In this document: one piece after another, positions 27,482 to 35,298 of the stretch
Numbering within the stretch: the stretch's first letter is position 1
Layout of the letters: each line of letters opens with the position of its first letter
DNA from: Poseidonibacter antarcticus
Lineage (GTDB): Bacteria; Campylobacterota; Campylobacteria; Campylobacterales; Arcobacteraceae
Assembly: GCF_003667345.1 (NCBI RefSeq)
Contig: NZ_RCWF01000002.1
Location: 1 to 64,000, forward strand
Reading direction: 5' to 3'
Length of the DNA stretch: 64,000 bases
Made by a program: the position numbers and the translations under genes
Notes under the pieces: model-generated
Told to the model about the DNA's origin: nothing
The model's database searches: none
The model's input: the letters and a program-made list of their open reading frames with translations, nothing else

Positions 27482-27508
27482 CCACCTTTAAGAAAAATGG
27501 TTATTTTT
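27474..27508 (+). terminator. argG terminator overlapping the stop codon
   Basis: AAAAATAACCA and TGGTTATTTTT form a perfect 11-bp stem with a 13-base loop, and the right arm ends in a T-run. It separates argG from the ATP-grasp/peptidase operon. Confidence 0.8.
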
Positions 27509-27541
27509 TAACCATTCTTCACTCTCTTTATAACTTAATTT

Positions 27542-27614
27542 ACAGTATAATTTTACGTTGAAGATATGTAATTTTATACTGTGCTTTCATAATGCTACTA
27601 ATCTTATATATAAT
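27542..27614 (+). promoter_or_regulatory. promoter and inverted repeat of the ATP-grasp/peptidase operon
   Basis: An imperfect inverted repeat (27542-27556 and 27568-27582, 13 of 15 bases paired, both arms ending in ACAGTATAA or its complement) lies upstream of a TATAAT box at 27609-27614. That places the repeat at about -39 to -79 from the expected start, a usual site for an activator or a distal repressor. The rest of the 154-base gap shows no gene. Confidence 0.45.
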
Positions 27615-27647
27615 TTTGACTAAATATATTTTAATATGGAAATGTTC

Positions 27648-28745
27648 ATGAACTACTTGAATGACTTAAAAAAGATTATTAATATCAACTCATTTACAAA
27701 GAATAAAGAAGGTGTTGATAAAGTTGGCCATATAATGTCTCAATGGCTTAAGGATATTAGTTTTGAAGAAACAATCTATAAAAGAAAAGAAATTGGAAAC
27801 CATCAATTATTTACCTCCAGAAGAAAAAATCATTTAAAAAATATATTGTTATTAGGTCATAACGATACTGTATTCCCTCCAAATACATTTGAAGGTTTTA
27901 CTGAAGATGAAACTTGGGTTTATGGTCCAGGTGTTTGTGATATGAAAGGTGGAAATATAGTTGCACTTGAATCATTAAGAAATATATATAAAGAAAATAA
28001 AGAAATCTCAAATATTGACTTTTTATTAGTTTCGGATGAAGAAAGTGGTAGTGATGATTCAAAATTCGTAACTTTGGATATTGCAAAGAATTATGATTAT
28101 TGTTTTGTTTTTGAAGCTGCAGGTAAAAATTTAGAAGTTGTAACAGGAAGAAAAGGTGTTGGAACTTATACTATTAATATTGAAGGTATTCCAGCACATG
28201 CAGGAACATCGTATACAAAAGGTGTAGATGCGAATCTTGAAGCCTCATATAAATTACAAAAATTATCAGCTTTAACAAATTTAGAACTTGGAACGACAGT
28301 TAATGTTGGAAAGATAGAAGGTGGAATTGGAGCAAATACTATTTCTCCAAAATGTGAAATGATTGTTGAAATTAGATATACAACTAATAAAGAACGAGAT
28401 AGATTATTATCATCTTTAAATGAAATTGTAAAAACTTCATATGTAAAAGGTACTAAATCTAAACTTGATGGTTTAATTCAAAGAGATGTTATGGAAGCAA
28501 ATGAGAATCAGAACATTTTGATAACTCAACTTGAAAAAATAACTAATACAAAAATACCAACTGAAAAAAGAGGTGGCGTTAGTGATGCAAATCATGTATC
28601 AAGTTGTGGCGTAACTACTCTTGATGGTTTTGGTCCTTTTGGAGATGGCGATCATACAAAAAAAGAAAGAGCCTTAAAAGAAACATTTGAAAAAAGAATT
28701 AAGATGATGACAAGTATCTTAAATTTTTTCCAAAAACAAAATTAA
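27648..28745 (+). CDS. M20-family carboxypeptidase (glutamate carboxypeptidase-like)
   Basis: About 365 residues, cytoplasmic, two zinc ions expected. The ligands are visible: LLGHNDTVFPP, GPGVCDMKGG (bridging Asp), SDEESGSD (catalytic Glu pair), FEAAG, and FGDGDHTKKER with the last His. The dimerisation lid (about 170-285) contains GIPAHAG. It is closest to the CPG2-like carboxypeptidases that remove C-terminal Glu from peptides or folates. I choose ATG 27648 because TGGA lies at the right distance; ATGs at 27636 and 27642 are alternatives. It is the first gene of a five-gene unit with two ATP-grasp ligases. Confidence 0.85.
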   Translation: MNYLNDLKKIININSFTKNKEGVDKVGHIMSQWLKDISFEETIYKRKEIGNHQLFTSRRKNHLKNILLLGHNDTVFPPNTFEGFTEDETWVYGPGVCDMKGGNIVALESLRNIYKENKEISNIDFLLVSDEESGSDDSKFVTLDIAKNYDYCFVFEAAGKNLEVVTGRKGVGTYTINIEGIPAHAGTSYTKGVDANLEASYKLQKLSALTNLELGTTVNVGKIEGGIGANTISPKCEMIVEIRYTTNKERDRLLSSLNEIVKTSYVKGTKSKLDGLIQRDVMEANENQNILITQLEKITNTKIPTEKRGGVSDANHVSSCGVTTLDGFGPFGDGDHTKKERALKETFEKRIKMMTSILNFFQKQN

Positions 28746-28762
28746 TTTTATAAGAGGATATT

Positions 28763-29671
28763 ATGAGAAATAGAAAAATTGGGATGTGGTTATATCAAAA
28801 TGGTGGTGGAGATAAAATCCAAAAGAAAATTATCAAGAAATTAAATGAAAGAAATATTGATGTTATTTCGGGTATTAATTTAAGAGATGCTGTCGCAAAA
28901 AATAGTCATATTCTTTGGAATGACATAAAACTTGATAAGTTAGACCTATTCTTTTCATATAATGCTGGTGAACAAACACAATACCAAATGTATTTAGCAA
29001 AAGCATTAAATAATGTTCTTCCTATGATTAATCCATTTGAAGCCTTTGAGTTAACAGAAGATAAATTCCAAACTTCTTTTTTATTAAGAAAACATGGTGT
29101 TGCAACTGCAGATTATAAATTATGTCATAGAGATGATAATCATCATCTACATGCTGTTATGAAAAAATGGGATAAAATGGTATACAAACCAACTGATGGT
29201 TGGGGTGGTGTTGGTCTTACAAAAATTGAAAATCAAGAAACACTTGATATGTTAATGCCATTTTTAAACCAAATGGACTTAAGATATTTTTATGTTGAGA
29301 AATTTGTAGATTACGATAATACAGATTTTAGAATTGATATTGTTGATGGTCAATATCTCTCTTGTTACGGTAGAAAGGCATCTGGAACTGATTGGAGAAC
29401 AAATGTTACAAGCGGTGGTAGTGTATTTTTAAGAGAACCAGATAAAGAAGTAATCGAATTGGCACTAAATGCTACTAAAGTTTCAGGATTAGATATAGCA
29501 GGTGTTGATATAATATATGATAGAAAAAAAGAGGAGTATGTAGTTTTAGAAGTAAATGGTATTCCAGCATTTGCAACACCAGAGCAAGAGAAAATGGGGT
29601 TAAATTTTAATGACAAGAAAATTGATTTAATAGTTGATTTAATTGACAGAAAAACAAAAAAAACAAAATAA
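28763..29671 (+). CDS. RimK-like ATP-grasp ligase
   Basis: A 302-residue ligase. The ATP-grasp core runs from about 100 to 290: glycine loop KPTDGWGGVGL, hinge VEKFVD, NTDFRIDIVDG, the substrate/phosphate motif TNVTSGGS, GVDII and the metal ligands LEVNG (Glu263, Asn265). All the parts for forming an amide or peptide bond through an acyl phosphate are there. Family members include RimK, LysX and MptN, which add Glu or other amino acids to a protein or small molecule. The acceptor cannot be read. It is 17 bases after the M20 gene and 26 before the second ATP-grasp gene. Confidence 0.85.
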   Translation: MRNRKIGMWLYQNGGGDKIQKKIIKKLNERNIDVISGINLRDAVAKNSHILWNDIKLDKLDLFFSYNAGEQTQYQMYLAKALNNVLPMINPFEAFELTEDKFQTSFLLRKHGVATADYKLCHRDDNHHLHAVMKKWDKMVYKPTDGWGGVGLTKIENQETLDMLMPFLNQMDLRYFYVEKFVDYDNTDFRIDIVDGQYLSCYGRKASGTDWRTNVTSGGSVFLREPDKEVIELALNATKVSGLDIAGVDIIYDRKKEEYVVLEVNGIPAFATPEQEKMGLNFNDKKIDLIVDLIDRKTKKTK

Positions 29672-29697
29672 TAAATCACAAATATAAAAGGAAAAAC

Positions 29698-31209
29698 ATG
29701 AGTAAATTACCAAAATTAGGATTTCTATACCTTGATTACGTTTTAAGATTCTTTGATCATTCAAACTTCAAAGGTTGGCCAGATAAAATTGAAACTGTTA
29801 CTTATCACTGGGGAAAAGATAAACAAAGATTTATCAATGAAGTAAGAGCTAAAAAAATTGATGTATTAATTGGTAATATTCCTGCAACAGCATATGAAAC
29901 ATTTAGAGAAATTGCTAAAGAAATGCCACATATTAGATTTGTTCCTTCTTTAGAGACACAGTTTCCAAATAAATCTAAAGAGAATGTTACATTATTTTGT
30001 GAAAAACATGATATTGCAATTCCTAAAACTAAAATTTTTCATAATGAAAAGCAAAAGGCTTATGATTATTTAAAAAATGAAGCTAAATATCCTCAAATTA
30101 TTAAAAAAAGTTATGGTCCTTCAAATTATGGTGGATATTATGTTCATAAAGCTGATAATTTTAAAGAAGCATACGATTTACTTGAAAAAGAAAAATATGA
30201 CCCAATTTATACTCAAAATGGAATTGATTTAAAATATTCTGGTGACTTAAGAGTAATGTTAATTGGACATAAACCAGTTTGTGCATTCTGGAGATTCTCA
30301 GGTGATGGAGAATGGATTACAAATACATCTCAAGGTGGAACAATGTCTTATGAAAATGTTCCAATGAATGCACTTGAGCTTGCTGTAAAAGCTTCAAAAG
30401 CTGCAAAAGCTGAGTACTGGGCTTGTGATATTGCAATTGATAAAAATGATGATAAACCATATATTTTAGAATGTGCTACAGCCTTTGCTGCCTTCCCTTA
30501 TATTAGAGATTGGATTTGTGAATACTTAATGTGGGACTTCTCTAATGGTAAATACAAAATGCCTTATGTACCTTTATATTCATGGGTTGAATTAGGTAAA
30601 ATTGATCCATCATTATTAAGAACAATGAGACATATTGGATTTAGTAAATATACTCCATCTTGCGATGGAGCATATTTTATAAATGAAAAAGACAGTTCTT
30701 TTGATATGGAGAAAACAATTTTAAATGATCCTAGTGATTATCCAGAAGAGTATTCATATGAAAAACTTCCAGCTTATGTACAACTTGAAGATATCCAAAC
30801 AGAAAATAGTAATGGTTTAGAACTTACTAAAATTAATTTTAATACTGCAACCTTAACAGATATTATGACTTTACATGGTATGGAAGAAGAATTAGCCTTA
30901 GATATTCAAGAATTTATTGGTGAAAATATAATTACTGATCCAAGTGATTTACTTGACTTAGAATCAATAGATGAACAGATGATTAAAACTTGGGATAACA
31001 ATATTGCTGATATGAGAATTAATATAAATAATACTGATCAAGATACATTAAAGAAAATCAAAGGTATTGGTGCAAAACTTGCAAAAATAATTTTAGATTT
31101 CAAAGAAGAGATTGAACATTTTACAGATTTAGACCAATTAAAAGAGATTGAAGGTATTGGTAAAAATAAGTTAGCTCAATTGAAATCTAGACTAAAAATA
31201 GGAGAATAG
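29698..31209 (+). CDS. ATP-grasp protein with two C-terminal ComEA-like HhH repeats
   Basis: A 503-residue protein. Residues 1-300 are a RimK-like ATP-grasp (YWACDIAID, TNTSQGGT), but the metal motif ExN reads ECA (Glu258, Ala260), so catalysis may be lost or altered. A linker follows, then two tandem helix-hairpin-helix repeats of about 60 residues: KINFNTATL with LHGMEEELA (from about 378) and ININNTDQD with IKGIGAKLA and IEGIGKNKLAQL (from about 440). These repeats resemble those of ComEA and usually bind the DNA backbone or other proteins. The first repeat has lost its glycines. Cytoplasmic. It follows the active-looking ATP-grasp gene. Confidence 0.82.
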   Translation: MSKLPKLGFLYLDYVLRFFDHSNFKGWPDKIETVTYHWGKDKQRFINEVRAKKIDVLIGNIPATAYETFREIAKEMPHIRFVPSLETQFPNKSKENVTLFCEKHDIAIPKTKIFHNEKQKAYDYLKNEAKYPQIIKKSYGPSNYGGYYVHKADNFKEAYDLLEKEKYDPIYTQNGIDLKYSGDLRVMLIGHKPVCAFWRFSGDGEWITNTSQGGTMSYENVPMNALELAVKASKAAKAEYWACDIAIDKNDDKPYILECATAFAAFPYIRDWICEYLMWDFSNGKYKMPYVPLYSWVELGKIDPSLLRTMRHIGFSKYTPSCDGAYFINEKDSSFDMEKTILNDPSDYPEEYSYEKLPAYVQLEDIQTENSNGLELTKINFNTATLTDIMTLHGMEEELALDIQEFIGENIITDPSDLLDLESIDEQMIKTWDNNIADMRININNTDQDTLKKIKGIGAKLAKIILDFKEEIEHFTDLDQLKEIEGIGKNKLAQLKSRLKIGE

Positions 31210-31212
31210 TTT

Positions 31213-33798
31213 TTGAAACAACTTTATAGATCATATGATGAATCTACTCATATTTTCAAAGATTTAGAAAATAGATATCCTAATTATATTAAATTAGAGT
31301 CAATTGGAAAGACTTGGGAAGAAAGAGATATTAATTTAATCACAATCTCAAAAGATGTAAAAACAGCGCATACTAGACCTGCGTTGTTTTTTACAGGAAC
31401 TATTCATGCAAGAGAATGGGTTGGTCATGAATTAGCAATTGATTTTACTAAATATGTATTAGAAAATTATGAAAGTGATCCCACACTACAAGCATATTTA
31501 GAATATGCTACTATTTATATGGTTCCTTGTGCAAATCCAGATGGATATGAATATTCAAGAAATCATTTTTCTTTTTGGAGAAAAAATAGAAGAGTAAATG
31601 CTGATGGTTCACATGGTGTTGATTTAAATAGAAACTTTCCTATAGGTTATGTAAAGTCTACAATGACAACTTCAAATGTTTATGGTGGTCCTGAACCTTT
31701 TTCTGAACCAGAAACTAGAGCTTTAAGAGATTTTGTAGAAGTACATCCAAATATTTCTATAGCTTTAGATTATCACTCACAAGGAAATGTATTTTTCCCT
31801 GCACATGATTTTAGACATGAAGATACTATTGATACAACTGATATGAATACTTTATGTGCAAATATGGCTGAAGAAATTAGAAAAATTTCTGGTCGTGAAT
31901 ATGGAATACATCAAGGTAAGCCACCTACTAAACTAATATCAGGTTCGGGTAGAGAATTTTATCACTCAAAAGGAATAATTTCAAGTGTTGTAGAAGTTGG
32001 TACAAGAAACATTTCTGATTATATGGGTGATATGGATGAACACTTAAGAGAACATATTCCAGCATTACTTGCAGCTGTTAAAGAAGTACCAAATTATGAT
32101 AAAAATAATTCTACAAAAAGAGTAGATTCTTTTGAAGTAACAGAAATTGGATCGAACCATGTAAATCTTGAATGGAAATATAATATAGAAGATGACGTAT
32201 TTTTCGAAATTTATAGAAGTTTAAAAGATAAATCATTTTGTAATAGTTCAAACTTAATCGCAAGAACACAAAAATTAGAGTTTAATGATATAAACCTTCA
32301 AAGCAATAGAGATTATTATTATAATATTAGAGTTGTTAATAAAAAAACTGGAATAAAATCACCATTTTATCCTCAAATTATATTAAGAACAGATCCTGAA
32401 TATGATGAATTTAGTAAAACTTATTATTCAGCACCAAGTACTACAGGATATGTTGCAGAACTTTTAAATAATAATAGTAAACATTTTGGGAATAACTCTT
32501 TATTTGTAGGAATTGATGAAAATAAAGGTATTTCTTATGCAATTATTACTATAAATCTTGGCTCTTTACCTGATGATGCAATTATTAAATCAGCATCATT
32601 TAATCTATATCCAATTAATAGAGTCTCAACTACTATTGAAAAGTATGGTGAATGGAATGTAGGTATTGTTAATCAAGAAACTATGGGAGATATAACAGAT
32701 TTTGATGATGTTAATAATATGGAAATCATTGAATATATTGGTCGACCAACAGCATCTCATCAACTAACACAAGGTATATGGAGAACATGGGAACTTTCAG
32801 GAATTGAGTGTGCCTGTCTTCAAGAAGTTGCTAAAAATAAACAAGTAGTATTAAGAATAGAAGGTCCTAAAGAGTTAGTAATAGGCAGAACTAGACAAAT
32901 GATGCAATGGGATATTGGTTATGGTAAATATGGTTATGGACTTCCTTATAGACCAAGATTAGAACTTACTTATACTCTTAAACCTACTGTTACAACAATA
33001 TATCCTAAATCTGTACATACAATAAGTGAACATGGGATAAAAAATGATGAAGTTACTTCAGGATTTGATGAAAAAGGTAAAAAAATTTATTCTACATTTG
33101 AATTTAATACTTCTTCTCTCCCTCCATATGATGAAACATTTATAACAAGTGGATTCTTTGAACTAAATTCTACAAAAAATTATATTAAAGACGATATACG
33201 ATTTCATTTAGAATTTGTTGATGAAAATATTGACCAAGATTATGAAAGTATTACAAATAGAGAGATAATTCAGAATATTGGTTATGATGTAAGTGCAAAT
33301 GAGCTTAAAAATAATCAAACACAATATTTTGCATTTGATACTTTTTCTGAAATTACTTTAAATGAAAAACTTAAGAATAAAGATGATTTAGCTTTTGTTT
33401 TAAAACCAACATCATCAAAAAAAGCTATAAAAGACAAAACTGTATCATGGGAAACAAAAAAACAGTCTTTAAGCCCAAAATTAATTCTTGAACATATACC
33501 AAAAAGAAGAAAAGCACTTGAACAAGTTAAAAATGCACAATTAATAATGGAAAATGGGAAAATTAAGATAACTTGGGAAAATCCTAAACACCATGATTTA
33601 AAAGGTGTAAAAGTTATTAAAAATGCATATAGAAAACCATACTCAACACATGATGGTCAAAAACTTTTTGCTGGAATGGATAATTATACATTTGATGATT
33701 TTGGTGCTACTGATATTGATAAATATTATGCAATATTTACTTATGATGAAGTTCCAAATTATTCAAAACCTATAATATTAAAATATAAAGCAAGATAG
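31213..33798 (+). CDS. M14 zinc carboxypeptidase fused to FN3-like and DNRLRE-like domains
   Basis: An 861-residue protein. The M14 domain (about 1-295) keeps zinc ligands in THAREW-type HAREW and DYHSQ, the substrate Arg/Asn in GVDLNRNF and the catalytic Glu in SVVEVG. Then come an FN3-like domain (about 300-395), two beta-rich DNRLRE-like units (about 400-590 and 590-755; the first has LFVGIDENKG and LGSLPDDAIIKSASF), and a final FN3-like domain. Such appendages are usual in secreted enzymes, yet there is no signal peptide: TTG starts the protein directly in the peptidase fold, behind GGAG in the end of the upstream gene. It is the fourth gene of the operon. Confidence 0.85.
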   Translation: MKQLYRSYDESTHIFKDLENRYPNYIKLESIGKTWEERDINLITISKDVKTAHTRPALFFTGTIHAREWVGHELAIDFTKYVLENYESDPTLQAYLEYATIYMVPCANPDGYEYSRNHFSFWRKNRRVNADGSHGVDLNRNFPIGYVKSTMTTSNVYGGPEPFSEPETRALRDFVEVHPNISIALDYHSQGNVFFPAHDFRHEDTIDTTDMNTLCANMAEEIRKISGREYGIHQGKPPTKLISGSGREFYHSKGIISSVVEVGTRNISDYMGDMDEHLREHIPALLAAVKEVPNYDKNNSTKRVDSFEVTEIGSNHVNLEWKYNIEDDVFFEIYRSLKDKSFCNSSNLIARTQKLEFNDINLQSNRDYYYNIRVVNKKTGIKSPFYPQIILRTDPEYDEFSKTYYSAPSTTGYVAELLNNNSKHFGNNSLFVGIDENKGISYAIITINLGSLPDDAIIKSASFNLYPINRVSTTIEKYGEWNVGIVNQETMGDITDFDDVNNMEIIEYIGRPTASHQLTQGIWRTWELSGIECACLQEVAKNKQVVLRIEGPKELVIGRTRQMMQWDIGYGKYGYGLPYRPRLELTYTLKPTVTTIYPKSVHTISEHGIKNDEVTSGFDEKGKKIYSTFEFNTSSLPPYDETFITSGFFELNSTKNYIKDDIRFHLEFVDENIDQDYESITNREIIQNIGYDVSANELKNNQTQYFAFDTFSEITLNEKLKNKDDLAFVLKPTSSKKAIKDKTVSWETKKQSLSPKLILEHIPKRRKALEQVKNAQLIMENGKIKITWENPKHHDLKGVKVIKNAYRKPYSTHDGQKLFAGMDNYTFDDFGATDIDKYYAIFTYDEVPNYSKPIILKYKAR

Positions 33799-33805
33799 GA
33801 GAATT

Positions 33806-34306
33806 ATGATTTTAAAGTTTAAAGAATATTATCCATCAATTGCACCTAGTGCTTGGGTTGCTCCAAGTGCAGATGTAATTGGTCAAGTTACTATTGGTGA
33901 AAATTCATCAGTATGGTTTCAATGTGTTTTAAGATCAGATGTAAATAAAACTATAATTGGTAAAAATACAAATATTCAAGATTTATCAATGATTCATACA
34001 GATGTTGATTCACAAACAATTATTGGAGACAATGTAACAATTGGTCATAAAGTTATGCTTCATGGTTGCAAGATTGAAGATAATTGTTTAATTGGAATGA
34101 GTGCAACTATTTTGGATAATGCAGTAATAGGTAAAGGCTCTATTGTTGGAGCTAATTCATTAGTAACTTCAGGAAAAGTATTCCCTCCTAATTCATTAAT
34201 TATGGGAAGTCCTGCAAAAGTTGTTAAACAACTAAACGATGAAGATGAACAAAAATTAATAAAACATGCTGCTCATTATGTTGATTATAAAAATGATTAT
34301 TCATAA
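33806..34306 (+). CDS. gamma-carbonic-anhydrase-like hexapeptide-repeat protein
   Basis: A 166-residue left-handed beta-helix of the YrdA/PaaY/CaiE group. The hexapeptide pattern runs from about 15 to 130 and the three zinc histidines are in SMIHTD and IGHKVMLHGC. The catalytic glutamates of the classic Cam enzyme are not evident, so a carbonic anhydrase activity is possible but not certain; related proteins act as thioesterases or as accessory subunits. It is the last gene of the operon, seven bases after the M14 gene, and may be a housekeeping passenger. Confidence 0.85.
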   Translation: MILKFKEYYPSIAPSAWVAPSADVIGQVTIGENSSVWFQCVLRSDVNKTIIGKNTNIQDLSMIHTDVDSQTIIGDNVTIGHKVMLHGCKIEDNCLIGMSATILDNAVIGKGSIVGANSLVTSGKVFPPNSLIMGSPAKVVKQLNDEDEQKLIKHAAHYVDYKNDYS

Positions 34307-34320
34307 AAACTAAATAGCTA

Positions 34321-34360
34321 AAATTAGCTTAGTAAAATTTTATTTCTACTAAGCTGATTT
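34321..34360. terminator. terminator at the end of the peptidase operon
   Basis: A 14-bp stem (34321-34334 with 34347-34360, one wobble pair) with a 12-base loop, followed on the plus side by TTATTATTTA. It is shared with the convergent dUTPase gene. Confidence 0.7.
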
Positions 34361-34363
34361 TTA

Positions 34364-35287
34364 TTATTTACACTTATTATATGCCTTAGTTAGTTCACCA
34401 TATAAAATATCAAAACTAACATTTTCCATAGTATCAATAATTTCAATCATAACAACATTATCTTCTCTACCATTCCACTCTTTTATATAAGATCCCTCTT
34501 TATACCCATTATCTTGTCTAAATTTATTTAAGCAATTTTTACCAATATAAAGTTTTTGTAACCATGTAAATGAAAGACCAGAAATCTTACATGTTCTGAA
34601 AAATTGATCAATAAATCTTTCTATTCCACTAAATATTGGCATATTTCCTGTTTCAATTGCTAATGCAATATAAGATAATTTCTCAGACTCTTTGATCATT
34701 AATTTAACATCAACATTCTCTACTGCTTCATATATGCAATGAGTATTTACTAAAGATACACCTTTAGGTACATTTGTTTCTTGTAAAATATAAGACATTA
34801 AGAAATGCCAGATATCAACTAATTCAACATGTACATTTTTCATATCAGCATCTGCTGTTATATTCTTCCAATGTTTCCAAGGTGCAGAATCAATTAATTC
34901 TGCAACTTCCATATGAATACATCTAAGCCAATTGATCTCTTTCCCAAATTTATTACTACCTAGTTCCCAGTTTTTGCCATTTGTTGAGTCATTTAACTCT
35001 TTTTGTAATAAAAACATTTCTTCTAGCTTATATGGAAAAGACGATGCTTCTTCTAAAAATGAAGCCAAAGGTAAACACTCTTCAACAACATTATCTAATG
35101 CTGTATTATTTGGAAGCTCATTTTCACCTTTTAATAAATGAACAATCAAAGATACTGTATATGGAACTTCATCTTTTTCTTCCCATTCTAAAACATCTAA
35201 TGATCTAACTCCTATGTATTTCATAAAATCTTCAATTGATAAAAACCCCAATGATTTAATACTAATTTTAAAATCTTTATATAACAA
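34364..35287 (-). CDS. dimeric dUTPase with an HTH-like N-terminal domain
   Basis: A 307-residue protein. From about residue 88 it matches the all-alpha dimeric dUTPase of Campylobacter: LLQKELNDSTNGKNW, HMEVAELIDSAPWKHWK and VELVDIWHF supply the metal-binding acidic residues, and YIGKNCLNKFRQDNGYK, WNGREDN close it. It removes pyrophosphate from dUTP (and dUDP), keeping uracil out of DNA. The first 85 residues are extra; residues 1-55 (SLGFLSIEDFMKYIGV, LEWEEKDEVPY, SLIVHLL) look like a Cro/XRE helix-turn-helix. The start is TTG behind AGGAGAG. It follows the histidine kinase by 11 bases. Confidence 0.85.
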   Translation of the reverse strand: MLYKDFKISIKSLGFLSIEDFMKYIGVRSLDVLEWEEKDEVPYTVSLIVHLLKGENELPNNTALDNVVEECLPLASFLEEASSFPYKLEEMFLLQKELNDSTNGKNWELGSNKFGKEINWLRCIHMEVAELIDSAPWKHWKNITADADMKNVHVELVDIWHFLMSYILQETNVPKGVSLVNTHCIYEAVENVDVKLMIKESEKLSYIALAIETGNMPIFSGIERFIDQFFRTCKISGLSFTWLQKLYIGKNCLNKFRQDNGYKEGSYIKEWNGREDNVVMIEIIDTMENVSFDILYGELTKAYNKCK

Positions 35288-35298
35288 ACTTAACTCTC

